A stretch of DNA of 64,000 bases from Lineus longissimus (Eukaryota > Nemertea > Pilidiophora > Heteronemertea > Lineidae): NCBI RefSeq assembly GCF_910592395.1, contig NC_088322.1:3938175-4002174 (forward strand). The letters are read 5' to 3'. Numbering within the stretch: position 1 is the stretch's first letter; every line of letters begins with the position of its first letter. This document shows, in pieces, positions 1 to 9,546 of the stretch. Below the pieces are notes generated by a model that worked only from the letters and a program-made list of their open reading frames with translations, made no database searches and was not told where the DNA came from. The translations under genes and the position numbers were made by a program.

Positions 1-1
1 G

Positions 2-502
2 GTTCTTAAGCTCTTCAGTTCGCACAGACCCAAACACGACGACGACACCAAGGCTGAAAAAATGAGAAAAAAAGGTGAACAAGACTCGGACGGTGGTCAC
101 ATTGACTTTGATTCGAAAAGAAACACAAACGTTCGATTTCTTAGTCAATCTTTCGTCTGTGTAGGCCACATTGTAGCAATCTTAAAAAATGACACCAACG
201 TCAATAGGTGTATCTGCTACGAATTTGGGCAGCCAAGACATCTTATCGCAGGCTCTGACTTTAGAGAAATATCCGAATTGCTCAGCGGTGCCAAGAACAA
301 GAGTGCTATGTTTTCTGAAATCGGTATTCTACCCAGAAATGCAGTCAAGGATAAGGACTTACTAAACGCCCTAGACAGCGAAGAGAATACCTTTGCCCTA
401 GCATCCCCTAGCGGTAGAAGGGAAATAACCGGGAAATTATTTCCCCTCTTAGGCTACACGGAAGGAAAAATTACCGATGCATTTGTCGAAACAACACTCT
501 AG
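2..502 (+). CDS. Terminase large subunit, central part (5' end outside window), ends at in-frame TAG
   Basis: The reading frame is already open at base 2, so the gene begins upstream of the window; the ATG at 62 is internal. The segment matches in character the region between the ATPase and nuclease domains of the herpesvirus UL15-type terminase: the stretch around SFVCVGHI, followed by a Cys-rich CICYEF strand and an ELLSG segment. The terminase motor cuts concatemeric DNA and pumps it into capsids in the nucleus. The frame stops at TAG 500-502, and the very next codon starts the nuclease domain in the same frame. I read 2-1633 as one gene with a nonsense interruption. The Walker motifs lie outside the window, so the assignment rests on this segment plus the nuclease part. 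Confidence 0.72.
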   Translation, partial: VLKLFSSHRPKHDDDTKAEKMRKKGEQDSDGGHIDFDSKRNTNVRFLSQSFVCVGHIVAILKNDTNVNRCICYEFGQPRHLIAGSDFREISELLSGAKNKSAMFSEIGILPRNAVKDKDLLNALDSEENTFALASPSGRREITGKLFPLLGYTEGKITDAFVETTL

Positions 503-1633
503 GTCTACATCGATACGGCGCCAAAAGACAGAAGTAAAAATGCCTTCATAGTGGTAGTAAAAGTCAAACCGTACAACGATCTCTGCGAGGATACCATTGT
601 CATAGTTGCGGTGGAGGAATTTCACACAAATGAAGTTGACAGAATCACCGGATCACCGTACAGAGCACTGGCAAAAAGACTTATAACATCCATGTCACTT
701 ATCACTCAGTTATACAACAGGTATTTCGAAGAAATCGTCATAGCAGTCGAAGTGAACAGTTTCAAGCTGGAAACGTTTCTCTTCCACTTTAGAAACTACT
801 TCTATTCGAATAAAGTTCTCTCGGACAACCACCTACAAGTTCAATTCGCCACTCACGAATCAACAGCCGAAGGGGCTCTAAAGACAGACTCCAACAACCA
901 CCAAGCCTTGGCAATTCGCCAAAGCTGGAAGGAATACGATGCTGCGAAAAAGGCAATGAAAAGAAAACTCTTACACATACAACCGTCGAAAAGCAAGAGA
1001 GCCCGCATGAGTCTACCAACCAATTATGACCGGCAAATGATATACGGCACAGATGATTCATCCAGTGGCGATGAGTTTGACAGCGACTGCGAAACAGATT
1101 CTGAAGACGAATTCGAAAACTACGACCCTTACAGAAAAGTGTCACACATGCGAAGAAAAGCGCGTGTAATGCAGCGATTCGAAAGCATACTTGTGAACGC
1201 GGGCGATCAGCATAGCATAAATTGCTACAGCGATGTGGGTATATCTGAAAAACCCAAATCGGTCACTTTGGTAGGATATAAACTCACAAAGGAGAAGGTG
1301 GACGCATGCGAAGACTTTTTTATCAAATATAATAACGGATTGATACTCTGCGCACACACCTTGATCAGCATAAGTCTCAACCATTCGAATAAGAGCATAC
1401 CCAATGAATTGGCCACACAACTCGAACAAGTCCGAAGAGTCAAAAACCCTAAGACAGGAACATACACAGTGACTGGAAAATCCAACAAATACACAGATGA
1501 CATTTCTGTAACAATGTATATGGTTGTACATGTGATGACAAGTGTCGAAAAGGGCTCAGGACCCAAACTACTTAGTCTAAAAAGCGTAGACAGGTGGAAG
1601 GAACCAACTTTACCCGCTATCACAGCTTGCTGA
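503..1633 (+). CDS. Terminase large subunit, C-terminal nuclease domain (continues the frame after TAG)
   Basis: This is the same frame as the preceding segment, directly after TAG 500-502; an independent start could only be a GTG at 551. It shows the RNase H-like nuclease fold of herpesvirus terminases. The first acidic residue is in a YIDTAP strand (Asp codon 512-514). A second is in IVIAVEVNS (Glu codon 749-751), and an Asp pair lies near the C-terminus (1496-1501). A basic and acidic insert (about 950-1130) is unusual for the family and looks like a lineage-specific linker. If translation started at 551, the first catalytic Asp would be lost, so the ancestral protein must have been read through position 500. 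A polyadenylation signal follows about 95 bp downstream. Confidence 0.78.
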   Translation, partial: VYIDTAPKDRSKNAFIVVVKVKPYNDLCEDTIVIVAVEEFHTNEVDRITGSPYRALAKRLITSMSLITQLYNRYFEEIVIAVEVNSFKLETFLFHFRNYFYSNKVLSDNHLQVQFATHESTAEGALKTDSNNHQALAIRQSWKEYDAAKKAMKRKLLHIQPSKSKRARMSLPTNYDRQMIYGTDDSSSGDEFDSDCETDSEDEFENYDPYRKVSHMRRKARVMQRFESILVNAGDQHSINCYSDVGISEKPKSVTLVGYKLTKEKVDACEDFFIKYNNGLILCAHTLISISLNHSNKSIPNELATQLEQVRRVKNPKTGTYTVTGKSNKYTDDISVTMYMVVHVMTSVEKGSGPKLLSLKSVDRWKEPTLPAITAC

Positions 1634-1726
1634 TTTTTCGGTTGAAAATTTCTAAGTCCTAACTTCCTGAAATGGCACAGGTTTGTAACTTCCTGTTCAA
1701 TAACGAATTTTTTGTACCCTCTATGA

Positions 1727-1732
1727 AATAAA
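1727..1732 (+). terminator. AATAAA polyadenylation signal of terminase gene
   Basis: Canonical AATAAA about 95 bp after the terminase stop codon. Confidence 0.5.
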
Positions 1733-2177
1733 ACCCGATTGCAATTTTTGTAAAATAAAGTAAATGTGTTATAGGTCTATTGGTTGTCTAACAGTTTGAT
1801 TTCATTTTTGTTGAAAAATAATACACGAAACAGAGCTATGTAGGAATATGTGTTTTCACATACAAAATCAAGATATTAACTTCCGGTTTAAGTAATTTTT
1901 TTCATAAATTCATATAAAAATCAAAGTTCGTCTACGATTTTAAATTAAATCTTTTTACCATATAAAAAGGGGTAGAAAGACCTTGCGAAATGTGCCATTT
2001 AATGTTAAAAAATAATAGGCGAATCATAGCTAATAAGACAAACAATCTAGACTCAGGTGCTAACTTCCGGTTCAAATGTTAAAAAAATAAATAAATGTAA
2101 GTGTACAAAATATATCAGGGACGAGCCCGAAATTACTGTTTTACACCTTCTTTGCGATATTATTCTACAGAGATAAT

Positions 2178-2185
2178 CTATAAAT
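2178..2185 (+). promoter_or_regulatory. Probable TATA box of exonuclease gene
   Basis: CTATAAAT lies about 120 bp upstream of the ATG at 2308, and no other TATA-like word lies closer. This placement also argues that 2308, not an upstream non-ATG codon, is the start. Confidence 0.35.
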
Positions 2186-2307
2186 CCAAACATACCTACG
2201 TTTGTTAGTTGTAATGGTCCGTCGATAATTTGTCCAGATTTTTACATATTAGTGAAACACAACCAAAATTACACGAACACTTCAAACTCCACACTCGGAC
2301 AGCAAAC

Positions 2308-4452
2308 ATGGACACGTCAAGATTTGTATATGCAATAAATGCTTCGGTGAAAGAATTTCTCAAAGGTGATCACGAATATAACGCCGAAGTTGACAAATCA
2401 CTGATTGAGAGTCTCCTAAACGAAAATAGATTTATCGAAGCCTACTTTCTCTGTACAGAAGCATGTCAGGGATTTGCCAATTTTACGAAAAACATCCTCT
2501 TCTCCGACACGAAAGGTTTTCTGACCGTTGCAGCCCTTCAAACGTCTACGAGTAAAATGAAGGAGTGGTTTAAAGCACACGATGACCAAATGGGTTGGTT
2601 AGAGCGAAGAAACGGCAAGGGGAAGACGTATGATACATTCGATGAATATAAAACAGCGCTAAATGATTATCTCAGTGACGCATGTGTTGAAATGTGCTCA
2701 ACTGTCGTAAAAAGTAGATACAAATACTACGAATACACAAAAGACGCTTCCTGTATAGGCACATACTTTCACGAAGTGCTAGCTAAGGATTACATATTCC
2801 CACACGTAGCGCGAGCACTTATTCGCTGCGATAAGAACGATGCAAAACAAGCGCCTTTATATTGTCACACATCTGGTAGAGTCCCATCACCGCGCTTACC
2901 GTTGATTGGAACGACGCCAGATTGTATCGTGTCGGTGCATGAGGACTTTAAAGACGTGTGTAAGAACTTGTGCTCGCCTGTTCAGAAAATATTGTTAAAA
3001 AATGCGAAGGAATATTACAAACACTTGCCAAAATATGATCCCGAACAAGATTTCTTAGGACTTGGTGATGTAAATCTCACAGCTGAAGAGACTACTGCAG
3101 AAATCGAAGCATCCACACATGTGGTGAAGGCAATTATGGAATTAAAGTGTTTGACGATTCCTGTGATCACACAGAACGATATGCGCGATATTCTTCTCTG
3201 CGTTGACGATTACGAATTAAGAAGCCGAAAACTTATTTCTATTCTCGATAAATGCATGGTAGACGGTAAGAAACTACCCGAAAGAATGAAACGATATGAC
3301 GTTTATACGAAAGCTGGAAACCCTAAAAAGAACCACCCCCTGTTTAGCCGAACAACTCTCTTCAGTCCTATGGCAGATGTGAATAAGCACGTGAATGCAA
3401 CCACGACGATTCCCACAGAATGTTATCACCACTATTATAAACCGTCTGAAATATTTACAAACACAAATAAACCAGACCGTTTGCCAATGGACGCGATACT
3501 GTGTAAACCTCGAAGGGCCGCGGCGATTCTCTACGACGTGACATCAAAGGATAACGAACCGATATTGACACATATATGGGAAAAAGAAGATGTCCCGTTC
3601 ACTTTGTCACCTCAAGGATGTTTCAATGCACAAATGGAAGAACAGCGAGTCACTTTCAGTTATTATAAAGGTGAAATGCAGTCGATTTTCGTGCTACTGG
3701 TGGGTGCGGAGAAGGTCGAGGATGAGGATCACCAACAGTTGTTGAATATCTTGAACTCATCGAATGGCAACGGTGTTCTCAACGGGAGGGCGTGTCCCAA
3801 ATTGACACATTGGGCTTTAGCTAACCGGATAGGCTTAATCTATGCCATAGATCTCGAATTTAAGAAATGTTATCTGCGAAACATGGAGGTATTCACAATT
3901 GAACATATAGTGAAGGCTAATGAAATAGAATTTGACGAGTCAAAGATTCCAGAATTTGTGTTCAACAGGCCCACGGGGAAGTATAGGGAACACGAACTTG
4001 TGATCACTCATGCAAATAGAAAGAATAGGAAAAGGAATTTTGTGAAAAACGCTCGGCACGAGAGACCACCTTATAGGAAGAAGATAAAAAGAGACGGTGA
4101 TTACTGCGTGAAGGAAGACTTCTTACCCATGGACATGGGCTGCGTGAATAAGGAGAATGTTGTTCCCGTGTGCTATCATTCTGAACTCCTTATCCAGCCG
4201 GTACAGCGATCTGTTGATAAAAAAGCTTGCCCCAAGCAACGCAAAAAATCATTGCAATTTGTGACGAATAATGGAAACAAACAGCAGTCAAGTTCATCAA
4301 AGTTGGCTGCCCGAAAGAGTGAAAGCATGAAAAAGCCTACCCCCGCATCCACTGTCCCAAAACCTTCAACTTCAACATCCAAGGATACAAACATGTGGGA
4401 GGAGGATGATGACGCTGAACTCGTGAAAATGCTCGAAGAATGTGGGTATTGA
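2308..4452 (+). CDS. Alkaline-type exonuclease (UL12-like, PD-(D/E)xK)
   Basis: Protein of 714 residues from the ATG at 2308. The middle carries the PD-(D/E)xK nuclease signature of the lambda-exonuclease/herpesvirus alkaline nuclease group. There is a conserved Glu in a GTYFHEVL helix, then GTTPDC (Asp205), and then the MELKC strand (Glu278, Lys280). Such 5'-3' exonucleases process replication intermediates and promote single-strand annealing recombination in the nucleus. The C-terminal ~130 residues are basic, Ser/Pro/Lys rich, and end in an acidic tail (WEEDDDAELVKML), which is probably regulatory rather than catalytic. A poly(A) signal follows at 4507. The convergent neighbour on the minus strand is the helicase. 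I know of no other family with this exact motif order at this size in a herpesvirus context, so I am fairly confident. Confidence 0.75.
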   Translation: MDTSRFVYAINASVKEFLKGDHEYNAEVDKSLIESLLNENRFIEAYFLCTEACQGFANFTKNILFSDTKGFLTVAALQTSTSKMKEWFKAHDDQMGWLERRNGKGKTYDTFDEYKTALNDYLSDACVEMCSTVVKSRYKYYEYTKDASCIGTYFHEVLAKDYIFPHVARALIRCDKNDAKQAPLYCHTSGRVPSPRLPLIGTTPDCIVSVHEDFKDVCKNLCSPVQKILLKNAKEYYKHLPKYDPEQDFLGLGDVNLTAEETTAEIEASTHVVKAIMELKCLTIPVITQNDMRDILLCVDDYELRSRKLISILDKCMVDGKKLPERMKRYDVYTKAGNPKKNHPLFSRTTLFSPMADVNKHVNATTTIPTECYHHYYKPSEIFTNTNKPDRLPMDAILCKPRRAAAILYDVTSKDNEPILTHIWEKEDVPFTLSPQGCFNAQMEEQRVTFSYYKGEMQSIFVLLVGAEKVEDEDHQQLLNILNSSNGNGVLNGRACPKLTHWALANRIGLIYAIDLEFKKCYLRNMEVFTIEHIVKANEIEFDESKIPEFVFNRPTGKYREHELVITHANRKNRKRNFVKNARHERPPYRKKIKRDGDYCVKEDFLPMDMGCVNKENVVPVCYHSELLIQPVQRSVDKKACPKQRKKSLQFVTNNGNKQQSSSSKLAARKSESMKKPTPASTVPKPSTSTSKDTNMWEEDDDAELVKMLEECGY

Positions 4453-4506
4453 ATTAGTTACAAGGTAAAGACATTTCTTTATAATGATTTTCGAATTTAT
4501 TTACAC

Positions 4507-4512
4507 AATAAA
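4507..4512 (+). terminator. AATAAA polyadenylation signal of exonuclease gene
   Basis: AATAAA about 55 bp after the stop codon at 4450-4452. Confidence 0.5.
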
Positions 4513-4660
4513 ATGTACATATGTTAACTTCCTGGTTTTATTTGTTATAATTATTTGGTCTAAATGCGGAAGTTATGATGCTAATACAGCTGGACTTAGA
4601 AAAATTTTCGAGAGTGAGAAATAAAATAGTAAATTTCGGCACAATTCGCTTCACAATGTC

Positions 4661-6508
4661 TTAGGGTCGATAGATCATGTTCTTATTTCGAGATTTCGTA
4701 ATTTTTCGTTTCATTCTCAATGCCTGAGGGTCGTTGAAGAATCGAAGATACTCCTTTCGTTTCTCGCACTTGGATCCACCAACAGGTGGGAGTGAATCTG
4801 GCACCAGAAGTCGTCTCTTGGCCTTTGCAACACCAGCAACGCGTACTCTGTGAACATCTGAGGCGCGTGAGAGAAGCATCATCACATTATCCGTATCCAC
4901 TTCACCGAAATCGTTCATCATCATACACGAAAGGGTCAAACCTTGTATGGGGGTGATAGTGGACACGAACGCAGGTACTCCGTCTGCCCTAATTGCGTAC
5001 ATCGCATCTTTGTCGCATTTCTTGACCTGCATATCTCTATGTTTCTGATCTTCCAATGCGGCGGCTGTCGCGGAGGGGTTTACATACACCGGGTATGTGT
5101 CGTAGGTGCTTTTGACGATCATATCCGTGATACCTGTTTTCATTGACGAGAATGTTCGTACATCCGGTGTGAAATTGAAACCTCTAGCATAGGGCGAATG
5201 ATATGTTTTGTGAAAGATATCTTTCTTTTCGTTTTTCGACGGTTCGTCGTGCCTGGTGTAGTAACCGAAGAGAATCTTGTTTTGCTCGCCTTTCATGTTG
5301 ATGGTTTCTTTTATCCTATTTCCCGTGATTCCCGTGAACACGTATTCGTATCTGACTTTGTTTTCGCACGCAGGGAGTGTAACGAGAATGAAAATATCAT
5401 TGGCCAAGTAGGTGGTCACGCTGTCACGAAATAAGTGTGGGTGCCACCTCTTGTAGCCTTCTTCATTGGCTAAGGCCAACGTGAGAGGTGCAAATTTCCC
5501 ACTTGGTTTCGTCCTTCCGTCCTTTAACCATTTCTCGCAGTTGTCCAAGTGTTTCTGGTAGTGTTCGTCTACAGATGTTGTAAGAGCTTTCCTCTCACGA
5601 GCAATATCGAATTCACAGGCCTCGTGGTATCCATTGCCCAGTAGAAGCAATGATCCTGGGCTCATGGTACTGCTGATGGGAAATCTCTCTTCGGTTATAA
5701 CGTGATTGAAGAGTACAGAAAACGGGGCACTTCTTTCCGTATACACTGAAACCGTGTTTCCAATGAACCCGTTGAACACACTTAGACTTAGGATTTTCTG
5801 AATCAATTTCTGAAGTTGGAGGAAGTAATATTCGGCCAATTTACTTCCAGGATAGGGTTCAATTTTGATGTTTCGGCTATCACAGACTTGTTTGAGAAGT
5901 AATTCGCGTTGAATTTTCTCCCTATCCTCCTCTTTCATCTCAACATCGACATTTTCATTTTTATTGTCCAAGTCCGACATTTCAGGCTTTTTTTCCTTTT
6001 GTTGTTGTTTTCCTACATTCGCTGCAGATGGTGGAAGTTTACTATTTCTGACAGCTGTTCGCATTTCAAACATCTCTTTCACGTCCCTTTGAGCTACCTG
6101 CTGTAATTCTCTATACACGTCGAAGATGATGTGAATATTCATGCTGATTCTGTCTCTGACAGCGCAGTGATCGTCTGAATCGTACTGTTCGGTGAATGTA
6201 AGCGAATTGAAATCCATATAGGTGCTATGAGGTAGATGCTCTGTTGCCGCCGTGGTATTTGTGTTTGTGGATGACGACTCATCGTGTTGCTGATGTTGTA
6301 ACATTCTATTTCGCATCCTTTCTTGCATCAGTTTTTGCTCTTCCTGTTTCAAAAGCCAGGTATAGGCTTCTTCGATGAATGTGGCAAAGACGCAGATCTT
6401 AAATTGATCACTCGTGTTTTCGAATAGTCTATCGGCAAGAAGTTTATCGAGAGAAGTCTTTACACCTTTTATCGCTGTGTTCGTGTACTGTAGAGTGCTG
6501 GTGATCAT
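4661..6508 (-). CDS. Helicase-primase helicase subunit, C-terminal part (UL5-like)
   Basis: A 615-codon frame that begins with an ATG immediately after the TGA that ends the upstream part, in the same phase. Near its C-terminus it has SF1 helicase motif V (ITPIQGLTLS, residues about 518-527) and motif VI (NVMMLLSRA, about 541-549), as in herpesvirus UL5 and Pif1-like helicases. It contains no Walker A or B of its own, so it cannot be a complete helicase alone. Residues 60-220 are Gln/Asn/Lys rich and carry an IKIEP SUMO-type site. The helicase would unwind forks with the primase and an accessory subunit. Whether the ATG at 6508 is used after the stop (termination-reinitiation) or is a chance codon inside a broken gene is open. 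Confidence 0.75.
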   Translation of the reverse strand: MITSTLQYTNTAIKGVKTSLDKLLADRLFENTSDQFKICVFATFIEEAYTWLLKQEEQKLMQERMRNRMLQHQQHDESSSTNTNTTAATEHLPHSTYMDFNSLTFTEQYDSDDHCAVRDRISMNIHIIFDVYRELQQVAQRDVKEMFEMRTAVRNSKLPPSAANVGKQQQKEKKPEMSDLDNKNENVDVEMKEEDREKIQRELLLKQVCDSRNIKIEPYPGSKLAEYYFLQLQKLIQKILSLSVFNGFIGNTVSVYTERSAPFSVLFNHVITEERFPISSTMSPGSLLLLGNGYHEACEFDIARERKALTTSVDEHYQKHLDNCEKWLKDGRTKPSGKFAPLTLALANEEGYKRWHPHLFRDSVTTYLANDIFILVTLPACENKVRYEYVFTGITGNRIKETINMKGEQNKILFGYYTRHDEPSKNEKKDIFHKTYHSPYARGFNFTPDVRTFSSMKTGITDMIVKSTYDTYPVYVNPSATAAALEDQKHRDMQVKKCDKDAMYAIRADGVPAFVSTITPIQGLTLSCMMMNDFGEVDTDNVMMLLSRASDVHRVRVAGVAKAKRRLLVPDSLPPVGGSKCEKRKEYLRFFNDPQALRMKRKITKSRNKNMIYRP

Positions 6509-9163
6509 TCAATTTTCGTTCAACTGTCTAACACGTTGGAAAGCCATGTACATTTGCATATCTGCCACTGACCGCTGTATAGAGTCTTCGAAAAGTTGGA
6601 GGTCTTCTTCCCATGTGCCGGTAGAAAATAACAAAGTAAAATCAGGCATGGCTATCAATCTGACCATATCAAGCTGCGGATTGTAGAACCATGTAATCAC
6701 GTCCTTCTCCTTGCTTTGTTGCTTTTTCCACCCACCACCATTGAATCCACCGCCACCACATCCTCCGCCGTTTGCGCCGCCTTTTTTGTTCACACCCCTC
6801 TGATTCTGAGCCGCTGACGAATCAAAAAGTTCGCTGTCTTTCAAGTTATTCTGTAGGACCCGACAGTTTCTTCTGAGCTCCTTGTGCTGCTCCGTGTGAA
6901 GGAATTTCTCAGCAGGACCAATCACGTGACAAATACCCGGTACGCGTTTCTTCTTGTCTGTCATTGTATTTTTCATCACATTTGAATCATCGATCCCCAT
7001 GTCAATGTCTTCACCAAGACCATCCATGAGATCGGCACTTCCCTGCGTTTTTGCCTCCTCCTCTTCAATATCGCAGAGCCTCTTCTTCTTATTTTTCATC
7101 CTCACACGTTCACGTTTTCGATTACATATCTCCTCTGCCTGTCTCGAGCGTTCTTGGATAATTTTTTCGTGCTTCTTGCTGTAGAAACCAAAATGATCAG
7201 TGAGATCGGTAGGGTTATCCTCACTTCTGATGAGTTCCATAAATTCATCTGTTTCATCCTCATCGCAGTCTTCTGGTACGAAATATGCGCTGTCAATATA
7301 CAAATCATTGTACCCGTGTTCTTTGTAAAAACCAACAAAGGCCATGGTGATATTTCCTTGCGCTTCATCTGGTGTGAGAGTGGATAAGTGGCACGTATTC
7401 GTTCCGTGAGGGTATTCCTCGAGTGTTTCAATCTTTGAACGTGGGTATTGGTGGTCTTTGGTCTCCGTGTCCAAGTACACGATCCTAGCACTGGCTAAAA
7501 TCGTATCTTTCACCGGTACGCGCGCAATACCATCCTTATAGGCCGCTTTCATCATCTTGTCGCACATATCGTGTTTCTGACACAATCGAAGGGCATCCAT
7601 TCGATAGTTGGTGTCGTATAGTCTTGGTCGTGGAATTTCTTGGTACCGCAGAACTTCGTAACTTTTCACAGTCATCGGAATGTCGAATTCGCTGTGTAGT
7701 ATGATCGAATTGTGAAGTATGGCAACTTCATCTTCAGCATCGTTGGTCCTTCGGCGATTTAAAACACTCACAACACTCACGCATCGATCTGTCTGAGTCG
7801 ACACCGCATTTATTTGCTCCAAAGCGCTGTACGGAAAGTCCCCAACTGCTTTCCCCTGGGTAAAACTGCCGTTGAGAAAGATTGTATATTTCTTCGTGTA
7901 GAGAGGTACCAAATTGTAGAGTAGTGCGTTGTACGTGATGAACATTTCGGTGAGTGTTAGTAGAAATCCGTAGGAAAGACCTGCTTCGTCAACTACAAAC
8001 GTTGTGTGTGTAATCTGGTTGATTACCGACTTGAACGATTTGTTGCCTGAAAATCCGCTGTTTCCGCCGTTACATCCCCCTATACCACCATTTGCACCTC
8101 CTTTGGCAGAATATTTGTTGAAGAAGAAACTGCCCATCGCCTCTGATATTTGATCCATGTTAGTCATGATCAATTTTATAAATTTTTCATGACTCATGAC
8201 GCTCTCATGGTTTAGCATGCTGTGTTCGCTTTCAGGTGGCTGTAGGGGTATCCCCTGCTTTTTCGCCATGGAAACCTCTTTCGCTGTGAAGCGCCTACTT
8301 ATGGCTTCTTCGATAACGATATCGGGTCTGTTGGCCATAGGCTGGTGTTGTGGGTTTCCGGGTGCAAGACAGCGTCGCACGAATTTACCTATTTTCAGGT
8401 ATTCCTTATCGAACTCTTCCTTACAACACATAAACAGTGGGAATATGCCTTTGAGCTCAGCACGCATGTATTTACACCAATGCTCATTGACACTCTCTTG
8501 ATTGAAGCGAGTAGCATTCTGCATGAATGGACCATCTGGTGAGAAGACTTCATTACACGCGTCAACCATATCGGGGTCAGCACTGACTTTTTGGTACACC
8601 TTTTCAACATCTTCTTTAGAAAGGCGAATGTTATTCAGTCTAAAGAGTGTGGTGGTACTACCGTTTGCCATTGGATCGTAGCTATTAGGCATAGCATAAC
8701 TTTCCGTGGTATTCTGTTGATTTCTCGTATTTATGTTGGTAGAACCGGTGAACGTGGAGAATTCGTGACCAGCAGTGAACTTGCCCATGCTATTACTCTT
8801 TCCCGTGCCCGCATGACCAGTTATACCGCAGAGAACAGTTGGAAAAATGTTGGGTATGGTTTTTGTACCGGGTGGCCTGTTGTCTACGGGTTCGAGATAC
8901 AATGACGGGTCTATGTCGCCTTCATTTGCCACATAATCTTGGAAAAAACGATTCAATCTGTTTATCTCCTCGTGACTCCTGTCTACGTTGTTTGATTTTT
9001 CTAACAGATCCTCAAGTACACACGTTTCGATCGATTGGTCACTTAGGGTGAAAGCATTTATCTTTTTGGCAAATGATTCGTCTATAGGCACGTTTGTAAT
9101 GGTGGGTAGATTTCCAGAGCTTTGAAATTGACTGATACCGCTGTACATGGCATCGTAATCCAT
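6509..9163 (-). CDS. Helicase-primase helicase subunit, N-terminal part with Walker A/B (UL5-like)
   Basis: Protein of 884 residues. It has the helicase Walker A motif GHAGTGKS (116-123) and Walker B/DEAG box (VVDEAGLS, Asp392-Glu393). A following GSFTQ segment fits motif III of herpesvirus helicases. Gly-rich low-complexity stretches at about residues 360-375 and 815-835 are not typical of UL5 proteins and look like expanded linkers. A basic segment (KRERVRMKNKKKR) may be a nuclear localisation signal. The frame ends with TGA 6511-6509, and the C-terminal motifs V and VI continue in phase in the next segment. Together the two parts would be about 1500 codons, much longer than HSV UL5. Confidence 0.78.
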   Translation of the reverse strand: MDYDAMYSGISQFQSSGNLPTITNVPIDESFAKKINAFTLSDQSIETCVLEDLLEKSNNVDRSHEEINRLNRFFQDYVANEGDIDPSLYLEPVDNRPPGTKTIPNIFPTVLCGITGHAGTGKSNSMGKFTAGHEFSTFTGSTNINTRNQQNTTESYAMPNSYDPMANGSTTTLFRLNNIRLSKEDVEKVYQKVSADPDMVDACNEVFSPDGPFMQNATRFNQESVNEHWCKYMRAELKGIFPLFMCCKEEFDKEYLKIGKFVRRCLAPGNPQHQPMANRPDIVIEEAISRRFTAKEVSMAKKQGIPLQPPESEHSMLNHESVMSHEKFIKLIMTNMDQISEAMGSFFFNKYSAKGGANGGIGGCNGGNSGFSGNKSFKSVINQITHTTFVVDEAGLSYGFLLTLTEMFITYNALLYNLVPLYTKKYTIFLNGSFTQGKAVGDFPYSALEQINAVSTQTDRCVSVVSVLNRRRTNDAEDEVAILHNSIILHSEFDIPMTVKSYEVLRYQEIPRPRLYDTNYRMDALRLCQKHDMCDKMMKAAYKDGIARVPVKDTILASARIVYLDTETKDHQYPRSKIETLEEYPHGTNTCHLSTLTPDEAQGNITMAFVGFYKEHGYNDLYIDSAYFVPEDCDEDETDEFMELIRSEDNPTDLTDHFGFYSKKHEKIIQERSRQAEEICNRKRERVRMKNKKKRLCDIEEEEAKTQGSADLMDGLGEDIDMGIDDSNVMKNTMTDKKKRVPGICHVIGPAEKFLHTEQHKELRRNCRVLQNNLKDSELFDSSAAQNQRGVNKKGGANGGGCGGGGFNGGGWKKQQSKEKDVITWFYNPQLDMVRLIAMPDFTLLFSTGTWEEDLQLFEDSIQRSVADMQMYMAFQRVRQLNEN

Positions 9164-9546
9164 GATTCCGCTTCAGATTCTGCTAGGATGTCTCCTGCGC
9201 AGCGATAATTTACAATCTGGTGTCATATTTTTCCTCTAATATATTTTATATGTATTGTTACATACCGGACTGGTAGCCAAATTCATGCTCTGTGGACATA
9301 TCGAACAAATTTGGTGAGTTTTCCGCACTTCAACAAAAATAACAAAACTGGGCCACGAATAGGAAGTAGGGACTTAGAAAATTTTCGAGACCAAATTTTT
9401 ACCTTCCTTGTTGTGAACAGGAAGTTAGAAAAACGCTATGAATTCGCATTCTTGCATATTTTTGAAGGTGTGCGTTGGAAATTTAGTGTATTAGGGTGTT
9501 GATATTGTTTTATGAACACATATAACTCACCCCTAACCATATAAAA
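9164..9546. other. Intergenic spacer with ETS-like words and TATA-like box
   Basis: No credible gene. It contains AGGAAGT words near 9362 and 9419 next to a GGACTTAGAAAATTTTC word that recurs throughout the window. A CATATAAAA sits at 9538-9545, directly before the ATG of the next gene. Confidence 0.5.

Larger units (their letters stand above)
1634..2307. other. Intergenic spacer with ETS-like ACTTCC words
   Basis: AT-rich, no credible gene. It holds the terminase poly(A) signal, at least four AACTTCCTG/AACTTCCGG words (near 1660, 1687, 1880, 2066) and the likely TATA box of the exonuclease gene at 2178-2185. Confidence 0.6.
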
